NCBI RefSeq assembly: GCF_043555885.1
Contig: NZ_JBIGHX010000006.1
Span: 62,001 to 126,000 of the forward strand
DNA from: Pelomonas lactea
Lineage (GTDB): Bacteria > Pseudomonadota > Gammaproteobacteria > Burkholderiales > Burkholderiaceae_C
DNA: 64,000 nucleotides
Reading direction: 5' to 3'
The notes beneath the pieces are model-generated. The model did no database searches, was not told the DNA's origin, and saw nothing but the letters and a program-made list of their open reading frames with translations. Positions 35,848 to 43,730 of this stretch are shown here, piece after piece. Positions within the stretch are counted from its first letter, which is position 1. The number at the start of each line of letters is the position of its first letter. The translations under genes and the position numbers were made by a program.

Positions 35848-35934
35848 TTTGTTGTCCTCCGCTGGATGTCGCGCGCAATGTAGCGCAGCACCCGGCGGCC
35901 GGCATCCGCAGAAAAGCGGCGGGTTTGCCCGGAG

Positions 35935-37902
35935 TCAGGCCGGGCGGGCGCGGTAGAACGTCATCGGCTCCGCCTTCAGCTGCTTCAGCACGTTCCTGCG
36001 CATCGCGCCCACCACGTGCATCTCGCAGGGCTTGCAGTCGAAGCGCAGCGTCAGCGTGTCGTCGCCATGCTTGAGCGTCAGCGGTTCGGCGCGCACGGTG
36101 CCCTGCACGCCGGTGACGCCCTTGGCCTGCTTGGGGCACAGGCTCAGGCTCCAGCGCACGCAGTGCTTGGTGATCATCAGCGGCACTTCGCCCAGCTCCT
36201 CATGGCTCTCGTAGGCCGCGCCGATGACCTTGACGCCGTGCCGCGCGTAGAACGCGGCGGCGCGGGTGTTGTAGACGTTGGCGAGGTAGGTCAGCGTGTC
36301 GTCGGGGTAGGGCGCGGGCGGGTCCACCGGGGCGTGCCGGGGCAGCCGCTGGAAGGCCGCGTCACGGGCCGCCTCCAGCGCGGCCACGGCGTCGCGGCGC
36401 AGCGCGTTGAGCTTGCTGGCGGGCAGGAACAGCGGCTCGCCGCGCATCGCCAGCCGCACGCGGCGGGCCTCGAAGATCGTGTCGCCCAGCTTGGCCAGCG
36501 CGTCCTTCATCTGCGCGTCGGCCTGCTTGCCGTCGCGGGCGGGCTCGTGCGCATGCGGCAGCGGTACCGATGCCTTCGCGCCGGTCTCGTCCTTCAGCGT
36601 CAGCTCGAAGCCGGCGTTCACCTGCGCCAGCGTCACGTCCACCGCGATGCGGCGCTCGGCGCTGGGCTTGGCCAGCAGCCGCTCCCAGGCCATGTCGCGG
36701 TTGCGGCTGATGGCCGTGCCGGGGAACAGGTCCTTCAGGTCGGCAAAGGTCTGGTCCTTGCCGAGGTTGGGCGTGATGCGCCACGCCGTACCGCCCAGTG
36801 GCGTCGCGACGTTGACCGGCACGCCCTGCAGCTCGCCCTGGCGGTCCCACCAGGTCAGCGCGTCGCCGTTGTTGACGACGCGCGTGGCGTCACCCGTGTC
36901 GATATCGAAGTCTTCGGGCCCGACGCGCTTCACCTCGCCCAGCGGCATGCCGGCGTGCTTGGGGCTGTCGAACGCGCCGATGTCGATCTTGCGGCCGTTG
37001 ACGAAGTAGTCGGTGCCGCCGCGGTTGAAGGCCTGCTCGGGCTCGGGCGTGAAGGTGAACGTGCAGCGGCCGTGGCCGGTGCGGCCCAGCTCGGGGCGGC
37101 GGTCGATGATCGCGTCCAGCAGGGTGCGGTAGTGGGCCGTCACGTTCTTGACGGTGGCCATGTCCTTGTAGCGGCCCTCGATCTTGAAGCTGCGGATGCC
37201 GGCATCGATGAGCGCCTCCAGGTTGGCACTCTGGTCGTTGTCCTTCAGGCTCAGCACATGCTTGTCGTGCGCGACGACGCGGCCGTGGGAATCGGTCACC
37301 GTGTACGGCAGCCGGCACTCCTGGCTGCAGCTGCCGCGGTTGGCGCTGCGGCCGGTGTGCGCGTGGCTGATGAAGCACTGGCCGCTGTAGGCCACGCAGA
37401 GAGCACCGTGGACGAAGAACTCCAGGTGGGCCTGCTGCACCTGGGCCCTGATCGCGTGGATCTGCTTCAGGTCCAGCTCGCGGGCCAGCACCATCTGCGA
37501 GAAGCCCGCGTCCTGCAGGAAGCGCGCCTTCTCGGGCGTGCGGATGTCGGTCTGCGTGCTGGCGTGCAGCTGGATGGGCGGCAGGTCCAGCTCCAGCAGG
37601 CCCATGTCCTGCACGATGAGCGCGTCCACGCCCGCGTCATAGAGCTGCCAGGCCTGCTGCCGCGCGCCTTCCAGCTCGTCGTCGCGCAGGATGGTGTTCA
37701 TCGTCACGAAGATGCGCGCGTTGAAGCGGTGCGCGTGCCTGGCCAGCCGCGCGATGTCTTCGATGCTGTTGGGCGCCTTGTCGCGCGCGCCGAAGCCGGG
37801 GCCGCCGATGTAGACGGCGTCGGCGCCGTGGTTGACGGCTTCGATGCCGATGTCGGCATCACGGGCGGGGGCGAGGAGTTCGAGCAGGGTGCGGGCGGCC
37901 AT
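35935..37902 (-). CDS. rlhA: U32 family protein, RlhA (YdcP)-type 23S rRNA hydroxylase
   Basis: A 655-residue U32 family protein. It shows LELLAPARDADIGIEAVNHGADAVYIGG at the N-terminus (TIM-barrel start), QLHASTQTDIRTPEKARFLQ, and the cysteine cluster GALCVAYSGQCFISHAHTGRSANRGSCSQECRLPY, characteristic of the Fe-S-binding U32 proteins, plus a second C-terminal pair CPKQ and CKPCEMH. E. coli RlhA of this length makes 5-hydroxycytidine at position 2501 of 23S rRNA; TrhP and UbiU/UbiV are shorter relatives. The assignment to RlhA rests on length and architecture. Confidence 0.82.
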   Translation of the reverse strand: MAARTLLELLAPARDADIGIEAVNHGADAVYIGGPGFGARDKAPNSIEDIARLARHAHRFNARIFVTMNTILRDDELEGARQQAWQLYDAGVDALIVQDMGLLELDLPPIQLHASTQTDIRTPEKARFLQDAGFSQMVLARELDLKQIHAIRAQVQQAHLEFFVHGALCVAYSGQCFISHAHTGRSANRGSCSQECRLPYTVTDSHGRVVAHDKHVLSLKDNDQSANLEALIDAGIRSFKIEGRYKDMATVKNVTAHYRTLLDAIIDRRPELGRTGHGRCTFTFTPEPEQAFNRGGTDYFVNGRKIDIGAFDSPKHAGMPLGEVKRVGPEDFDIDTGDATRVVNNGDALTWWDRQGELQGVPVNVATPLGGTAWRITPNLGKDQTFADLKDLFPGTAISRNRDMAWERLLAKPSAERRIAVDVTLAQVNAGFELTLKDETGAKASVPLPHAHEPARDGKQADAQMKDALAKLGDTIFEARRVRLAMRGEPLFLPASKLNALRRDAVAALEAARDAAFQRLPRHAPVDPPAPYPDDTLTYLANVYNTRAAAFYARHGVKVIGAAYESHEELGEVPLMITKHCVRWSLSLCPKQAKGVTGVQGTVRAEPLTLKHGDDTLTLRFDCKPCEMHVVGAMRRNVLKQLKAEPMTFYRARPA

Positions 37903-37940
37903 GCCGGATTTTAGGAAACCCGGCACCGCCGCCGCCGATC

Positions 37941-40900
37941 TCAAGCCGGGCTGAGCGCGTCGTCGTCGACGCTGGTGGCCACCTCCAGCCGCGTCTCGGC
38001 CCGCCAGGCGGCCAGGCCGTCGGGCGCGTCGCGCGGGCTCAGGCCGGCGGCGCGGACGGCGCCCACGTAGCCGTCGCGGCCCTGCGCCTTGGCGGCGTAC
38101 AGCGCCGAGTCGGCCAGGCCCAGGCAGGCGCGCCAGTCCCACAGCCGCGGGTGGCGCGGGTCCAGCGGGAAGGCGCAGAAGCCGATGGACACGCTGACAT
38201 GGACGGTCTCGCCGGGGGCGATGTCGAACGGCCGCTCGCGCACGGCGGCGCACACGCGCGCGGCCAGCTCGGCGGCGTCGCGGCGCTCGGTCTCGCGGGC
38301 CAGCACCAGCACCTCCTCGCCGCCCCAGCGCACCAGCGAGTCGGTCTCGCGGAACACGCCACGCAGCCGCTGCGCCAGCTGCACCAGCACCGCGTCGCCG
38401 GCGGCGTGGCCGTGCGTGTCGTTGATGCGTTTGAAGTGATCCAGGTCCAGCAGCAGCAGCAGCAGGTCGGCGTCCGGGCCGGGGCCGCCGGCGTCCGGCG
38501 TCTCGAAGCGGCGCAGGCACAGCGCCAGGTCGTCGTCCAGCCGCAGCTCCAGGTAGCGGCGGTTGCGCAGGCCGGTCAGCGCGTCGGTGAGGCTGAGCTC
38601 GCGCAGCTCGGCGGTGCGTTCGTCCACCAGCGCCTTCAGCACGGCCTCCTTGTGGCGCAGCTGGCGGGTGCGCCAGCGCGTCCAGCCCCAGACGCCCGCC
38701 AGCCCGGCCAGCACGCCGGCGGCGCGGGCTGCACCGGTCTCCCACCAGGCCGGCTGCAGCGCCACGGGCAGCTGCAGCATCTCGCCGCCCCACAGCGCCT
38801 GGTGCGCCGTGGCGCGCACCTGCAGTGTGTAGCGGCCCGGCCGCAGCGGCCCGAAGCTGGGGTTGCGGCCGGCGGCGTCTACGCGCGTCCAGTCGTCGTC
38901 CAGGCCCTGCAGGCGGTATTCGTAGCGCAGCCGCGCGGGGTCGGCGTAGTCCAGCGCGGCAAACTCGACGGACAGCGTGCGCTTGCCCGGCGGCAGCACC
39001 AGCTCGCCGGCGGGCGGCGCCCACGGCTGGCCGTTCACGCGCAGCCCGCTGACGACCAGCGGCGGGCTGAGCCGCCCGGGCTGCCAGGCCTGGGGCAGCA
39101 CACGCAGCAGGCCGCGGCTGCCGCCGAACAGCAGGCCGCCACCGGGCAGCTCCGCGCTGGCGAAGAACCAGAAGCTGCCGAAGTTGGCGCCCTCGGCGCC
39201 GCCGAAGCCGTCGAGCCGGTCGGTGGCGGGGTCGTAGACGTACTGCTGGCTCCAGATGCGGCCCTGCGCGTCCTCGTGCAGGTGGCCGCCGAACACGCCC
39301 TCCATGCCGAGCCGCTCGCTGATGCGCTCGAAGCGCGCGCGGCCCTGGGCGTCCCAGCCGCGCAGCCGGTGCAGGCCGGCGGCGGTGGTGTCCACCCACA
39401 GCCGGCCGTCGCGTGTCCACAGCAGCGCCATGACGGCGGGGCTGCCCAGCGTCTCGCCCGGTGCCTGCGGCACGGGCTGCAGTGCGCCGTCACCGGCCTC
39501 GCGTTCACGCATCAGCCCGCCCTGCCCGCCCACCCACAGCCGGCCGTCGGGTGCCTCGCGCAGCACGTAGACGCCGCCATGCAGCCGCGCGTCGCCCAGC
39601 GGGTGCACGCGCGCCAACGTCTCGGCGCCGACGCCGGCCAGCCGGTACAGGCCCTCCTGCATGCCCAGCCAGACGCTGCCGTCGCGGCGCAGCAGCAGCT
39701 GCTGGGCGCGGCCGCCGTCCAGCGGCCAGTCGCGCAGCAGCCGGCCGTCGGCGGCGCGGTGCTCCAGCCGGCCGGCCGCCGCCATCCACAGGCTGCCGTC
39801 GCCGGCCTCGGCCATGATCTCGACGACCGTGTGCCGCTCGCGCGGCCAGGTGCCCAGCGTGGCGAGGTCGCCGCCCACGCGGCCGTCCAGCCGCACCACC
39901 TGGCCCAGTTGCGTGGCGCCCAGCACCTCGCCGTTCTTCAGCGCCAGCACGGCGCGCACGTCGGCCTCGGCCAGCGGGGCGGCGGGGTCGGCATCGGGCC
40001 CGCGCACCGCCAGGGCCGGGTGGCTGAGATGGCGCTGCACGCCCAGCCCGTAGCCGCTGACCCACATCGCACCGCTGGCATCGCGCAGCAGGCCGCTGAT
40101 GTCGTTGCCGCCCAGGCCCATCGCACGCCGCGGGTCCTGGCGCAGCCGCGCCTGGATGGCGCCGCTGGCGGCGTCCACCCAGTACACGCCGTTCTTGCTG
40201 CCCACCCACAGCCGGCCGTCGGCGCCTTCCGCCAGCGCCTGCACGGGCAGGCCCAGCGCCTGCACCCAGCGCACGCCGCCGGGCTCGACGACGCCCAGGT
40301 GGCCGTCCTGCGTGCCGAGCCACAGGCGCCCGTCGCGGCCTTCCAGCAGCGCCTGCACCGGGTTGCCGTCGTCCAGGCCCGGCAAGGGCTGGTTGTGCCA
40401 GCGGCCGTCCGCGCCGCGGCGGGCAAGGCCGCGCCAGTGGCCGGCCCACACCGTGCCGTCACGCCCCGCGCACAGCGCCAGCACGCGGGTCTCGGCGTCG
40501 TCGCGCCACGGCAATGTCTGCGGCTCGACGCGCCGGCTGCGCGGGTCGTAGCGGTACAGGCCCTGGCCCACGGTGCCCACCCAGACGGCGCCGTCGCGGC
40601 CCTCGGTCACGGCGCGGATGGGCGCCTGCGGCGCGCCCGGCGCGTGGCGTTCCACGCGGTCCTGCGCGGGGTCGTAGGCCACGAGGCCGAGGAACTCGGT
40701 GCCTATCCACATGCGGCCGTCGGCGGCCGGCGCCATCGCGCGCACCCAGCCCAGGCCGCGCCGCGTGCTGCCGTCGCCATCGGCGGGCAGCTCGATGGGG
40801 CGCAGCCGGTAGCCGTCATAGCGGGTCAGGCCCTTGGCGGTGGCGATCCACATCAGCCCCGCGCGGTCCTGCGCGATGGCGGGTACCGAACTCTGCGGCA

Positions 40901-41012
40901 CGGCCACGCTGCGGAACTGCACCTCCAGCGGCCCGGCGCCGGCATCGGCCTGGGCAACGCCCACGGCCAAGGCCGCCAGCAGGCCGGCAAGACGACGAAC
41001 GAGGGGGTGCAT
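37941..41012 (-). CDS. Periplasmic-propeller sensor diguanylate cyclase (GGDEF)
   Basis: A 1023-residue protein with signal peptide, about 14 repeats of the two-component-regulator propeller type (GLMWIATAKGLTRYDG, GAVWVGTVGQGLYRYDP and similar), a Y_Y_Y immunoglobulin-like domain (LRYEYRLQGLDDDWTRV), one membrane segment near residue 760, a coiled region, and a GGDEF domain with LDLDHFKRINDTHGH and the active motif RWGGEEVLVLA (GGEEV near residue 897). It should make cyclic di-GMP in the cytoplasm in response to a periplasmic ligand. An RxxD inhibitory site is not obvious. Signal unknown. Confidence 0.88.
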   Translation of the reverse strand: MHPLVRRLAGLLAALAVGVAQADAGAGPLEVQFRSVAVPQSSVPAIAQDRAGLMWIATAKGLTRYDGYRLRPIELPADGDGSTRRGLGWVRAMAPAADGRMWIGTEFLGLVAYDPAQDRVERHAPGAPQAPIRAVTEGRDGAVWVGTVGQGLYRYDPRSRRVEPQTLPWRDDAETRVLALCAGRDGTVWAGHWRGLARRGADGRWHNQPLPGLDDGNPVQALLEGRDGRLWLGTQDGHLGVVEPGGVRWVQALGLPVQALAEGADGRLWVGSKNGVYWVDAASGAIQARLRQDPRRAMGLGGNDISGLLRDASGAMWVSGYGLGVQRHLSHPALAVRGPDADPAAPLAEADVRAVLALKNGEVLGATQLGQVVRLDGRVGGDLATLGTWPRERHTVVEIMAEAGDGSLWMAAAGRLEHRAADGRLLRDWPLDGGRAQQLLLRRDGSVWLGMQEGLYRLAGVGAETLARVHPLGDARLHGGVYVLREAPDGRLWVGGQGGLMREREAGDGALQPVPQAPGETLGSPAVMALLWTRDGRLWVDTTAAGLHRLRGWDAQGRARFERISERLGMEGVFGGHLHEDAQGRIWSQQYVYDPATDRLDGFGGAEGANFGSFWFFASAELPGGGLLFGGSRGLLRVLPQAWQPGRLSPPLVVSGLRVNGQPWAPPAGELVLPPGKRTLSVEFAALDYADPARLRYEYRLQGLDDDWTRVDAAGRNPSFGPLRPGRYTLQVRATAHQALWGGEMLQLPVALQPAWWETGAARAAGVLAGLAGVWGWTRWRTRQLRHKEAVLKALVDERTAELRELSLTDALTGLRNRRYLELRLDDDLALCLRRFETPDAGGPGPDADLLLLLLDLDHFKRINDTHGHAAGDAVLVQLAQRLRGVFRETDSLVRWGGEEVLVLARETERRDAAELAARVCAAVRERPFDIAPGETVHVSVSIGFCAFPLDPRHPRLWDWRACLGLADSALYAAKAQGRDGYVGAVRAAGLSPRDAPDGLAAWRAETRLEVATSVDDDALSPA

Positions 41013-41172
41013 GGGCGCGCATCGTAAGGGCGCCGCCCGGGGGCGCTTGGCGCGCAGGCGTCAGCGGCGGAGCGGGGGCCGACGGGGGCGGGGGGAGCGT
41101 TGCAAATTCCCGCGATGCCTCGGAAACGTGGCGCGATATCGGTGCTCGGTCGCCGTCGGCAACGGTGCGCCT

Positions 41173-41737
41173 ACGCGTGAGTGACGTGCCGGGATTTCGC
41201 CCCGGCGGGCGACCTACTTTCTGGACCGCCAGAAAGTAGGCAAAGAGCTCCCCCCGACCGCACCGCCCTCGCTGCGCTCGGGTGCCCGAGCAACACAAGC
41301 CCCGAAGCCCCACGCCGAACTCGCGCCGCTACGCTCTGCTCAAACAATCGTCGTGAGTCAGTGGTCGAGGCGAGCTGCGCTCGCGGGCTTCGGGGCTTGC
41401 GTTGCTCGGCGGTGCTCAAGGGGGCAGACGAACAGCCGGCGCCAGCCGGCTGTCGGGTTTGGCTGTTGGCTGTTCCTTCACCCCCCTTTTAGCGACGCCG
41501 AGGAGCACAGCGGCTTGCAACCGCGCGCGCAGCGCGCCTCGACATCTGACTCCGCACGGCTGTTTGAGCGCAGCGTAGCGAAGCGAGTTCCGGGCGGGGT
41601 TGCAAGCCGCGAGCACCGCAGGGGACCCGCAGCGCAGCGGAGGGCGTCGCGGTCAGGGGCGACTTTTTGCCTTCTTTTTGGTCGCTCAAAAAGAAGGTCG
41701 CCCGCCGGGGCGACGTCCCGGCATGGGCCTCACGCGT
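41173..41737. repeat. Composite palindromic repeat element, copy 2
   Basis: Same design as 27902-28455: ends with imperfect inverted repeats (from ACGCGTGAG at 41173 and the matching CTCACGCGT ending 41737), terminal hairpins with perfect stems of 12 bp (41213-41240) and 11 bp (41670-41697), and two opposed modules with cores at 41327-41341 (minus) and 41566-41580 (plus). Stem sequences differ between copies but stay paired. It fills most of the gap between the GGDEF gene and the ABC ATPase gene. No protein-coding gene is supported between 41013 and 41765. Confidence 0.8.
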
Positions 41738-41765
41738 CAACCAGCACTCACCAAACCACGCACCC

Positions 41766-42449
41766 TCAAGCCACCGCCGCCACCGCATCCACAACGACCC
41801 GCCCATCCAGCAACCGCAACGTCCGCGACGCCTGTGCCGCGTGCTCCAGCGAGTGCGTCACCATGACCAGCGTCGTGCCCTCCGCATTCAGCTCACGCAG
41901 GATGCGCATCACCTCCGCCCCGTGGGCGCTGTCCAGGTTGCCGGTCGGCTCGTCGGCGAGCAACAAAGCCGGCCGAGCCGCAATGGCCCGCGCAATGGCG
42001 ACGCGCTGCTGCTGGCCCCCACTCAACTGGCTGGGCCGGTGCCCCGAGCGGTGAGTCAGGCCCAGCCTCTCCATCACCTCGCCCACCCGCGCCCGGCGCT
42101 CACGGCCCGGCAGCTCGCCGTACTCCAGCGCCAGCGCGATGTTCTCGGCCACCGTCAGATCGTCGATGAGGTTGAAGCTCTGGAACACGAAGCCGATGCG
42201 GCCCCGGCGCAGCGTGTTGAGCCGCTTCTCGTTCCACCCGGCCACGTTGTGGCCGTCGAACCAGTACTCGCCGCCGCTGGGCGCGTCCAGCAGCCCGAGG
42301 ATGCCCAGCAGCGTGGACTTGCCGCAGCCCGAGGGCCCCGTGATGGCGAGGTACTCCCCGGCCTCGATGTCGAGGTCGATGCGGTCCAGCGCCGTGGTCT
42401 CGATGTCGCCGGTGCGGAAGGTCTTGGTGAGTTGCTTGAGTTGGAACAT
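41766..42449 (-). CDS. MacB/LolD-type ABC transporter ATP-binding protein
   Basis: A 227-residue ATPase: Walker A GPSGCGKSTLLGIL, Q-loop FVFQSFNLIDD, ABC signature LSGGQQQRVAIARAI and Walker B LLLADEPTGNLDS. It belongs to the MacB/LolD/FtsE branch that couples to FtsX-like permeases. It is the last of three genes on the minus strand (permease, adaptor, ATPase) with 4-base spacing to the adaptor gene. It powers export or lipid/peptide extrusion through the permease encoded upstream. Length typical. Confidence 0.92.
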   Translation of the reverse strand: MFQLKQLTKTFRTGDIETTALDRIDLDIEAGEYLAITGPSGCGKSTLLGILGLLDAPSGGEYWFDGHNVAGWNEKRLNTLRRGRIGFVFQSFNLIDDLTVAENIALALEYGELPGRERRARVGEVMERLGLTHRSGHRPSQLSGGQQQRVAIARAIAARPALLLADEPTGNLDSAHGAEVMRILRELNAEGTTLVMVTHSLEHAAQASRTLRLLDGRVVVDAVAAVA

Positions 42450-42452
42450 GGC

Positions 42453-43730
42453 TCAGTCGATCTGGAGGGAAGAGGCCGCGGCGAACGCGCGGTACGGGGA
42501 GACGACGACCTGCTCGCCGGGCTGCAGGCCGCCCAGCACTTCGATGACGCCATCGGCGCGCCGGCCCAGCTGCAGCGCGCGGCGCTGGGCGTGGCGGCCG
42601 TCGGCGTCCAGCACGAAGGCCCAGGCGCCGCCGGTGTCGGAGAAGAAGCCGCTGTCGGGCAGCAGCAGCGCCTGGGTGGGCTCGCCCAGCGTCAGCCGCA
42701 CGTCCAGGCCCTGGCCCACCTGCAGCGCGGGCGGGTCGGCGTCGAACACCAGCTCGACGCTGAAGCGCCCGTCCTTGACCTGCGGGTCGATGCGAGCGAC
42801 GTGCAGCGCGTGCTCGCGGCCGCCGTGGACCAGCGTGCCGGGCAGGCCTTCGCGCACGCGGGCGAGGTGGAATTCGTCCAGCCTCACGCTGAGCTTGAAG
42901 CGGCCCAGGCTGTCCAGCCGCGCGATGCGCAGGCCGCTGCGCACACTCTCGCCCACCTGCAGCGTGAGGCCGGTCAGACGGCCCGCCACCGGCGCGCGCA
43001 CGGCCAGGCCTTCGCTGGCGGTGCGCATGGCGGCCAGTCGCCTGTCGATGTCGGTGACCGCGCGCTGCATGGCCTGCACGGACTGCTCGCGAGTGGCCAG
43101 TTCCTCGCGGCTGTCCACGCGGGCCTGTGTGACCAGGCGCTGGGCAAGCGCCAGCTTGTCGGCCGAGTCCTCCAGCGCCGACGGCGACAGGAAGCCCTTG
43201 GCGGCCAGCTCGCGGTTGCGCTCGTGCAGGCGGCTCACCCGCTCCAGCTCGAACTCGCCTTGCGTCAACTCGCGGCGCAGCTGGGCCTGGGCCTGCATGA
43301 GGCCGGCGCGAAAGGTGGCGAGGTTGGCCATCTGCTGCGCCGCGTCGGCGGAGCGCGCCATCAGCTCCTGCGCCCGCTGTGTACTGCTCAGCACCACCAG
43401 CAGCTGCCCGGCCTCGACGCGCTCGCCGTCTTTCACCAGCACCTGCTCCACGCGGCCGTCCTCGGTCGCGTCCAGCAACACGGACTGCAGCGGTTGCGCG
43501 GTGGCGCGGCCGACGATGACGTCGCGGAAGGCGCCGGTCTTCGCCGCGGCAATCTCCACGCTGCTGCGCGCCACCACCACGCCACGCGGCCAGTGGTGCG
43601 CCAGCAGCGCGGCCACGGCCAGCACCGCCAGCGCGGCCAGCACGGTCAAGCTCCAGCGGCGCGGCACCGCCACGCGGCGGTCCATCGCGGCGCCGGAGGT
43701 CAGCGCGACGGTCATCCGCCCGTCACCCAC
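42453..43730 (-). CDS. HlyD/MacA-like periplasmic adaptor of the export system
   Basis: A 425-residue membrane-fusion protein: one N-terminal transmembrane segment (SLTVLAALAVLAVAALLAHH), barrel/lipoyl pieces (TAQPLQSVLLDATEDGRVEQ, VRAPVAGRLTGLTLQVG), and a helical hairpin of about 120 residues in the middle (MANLATFRAGLMQAQAQLRR onward). It links the inner-membrane permease to the outer envelope. Its start overlaps the permease gene by 8 bases and the ATPase follows by 4 bases. It probably works with a TolC-like channel encoded elsewhere. Confidence 0.9.
   Translation of the reverse strand: MGDGRMTVALTSGAAMDRRVAVPRRWSLTVLAALAVLAVAALLAHHWPRGVVVARSSVEIAAAKTGAFRDVIVGRATAQPLQSVLLDATEDGRVEQVLVKDGERVEAGQLLVVLSSTQRAQELMARSADAAQQMANLATFRAGLMQAQAQLRRELTQGEFELERVSRLHERNRELAAKGFLSPSALEDSADKLALAQRLVTQARVDSREELATREQSVQAMQRAVTDIDRRLAAMRTASEGLAVRAPVAGRLTGLTLQVGESVRSGLRIARLDSLGRFKLSVRLDEFHLARVREGLPGTLVHGGREHALHVARIDPQVKDGRFSVELVFDADPPALQVGQGLDVRLTLGEPTQALLLPDSGFFSDTGGAWAFVLDADGRHAQRRALQLGRRADGVIEVLGGLQPGEQVVVSPYRAFAAASSLQID

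Noticed and set aside
38151..41027. A 958-codon plus-strand frame opposite the propeller-GGDEF gene
   Set aside because: The opposite strand encodes recognisable propeller and GGDEF motifs; the plus frame has no domain signal.
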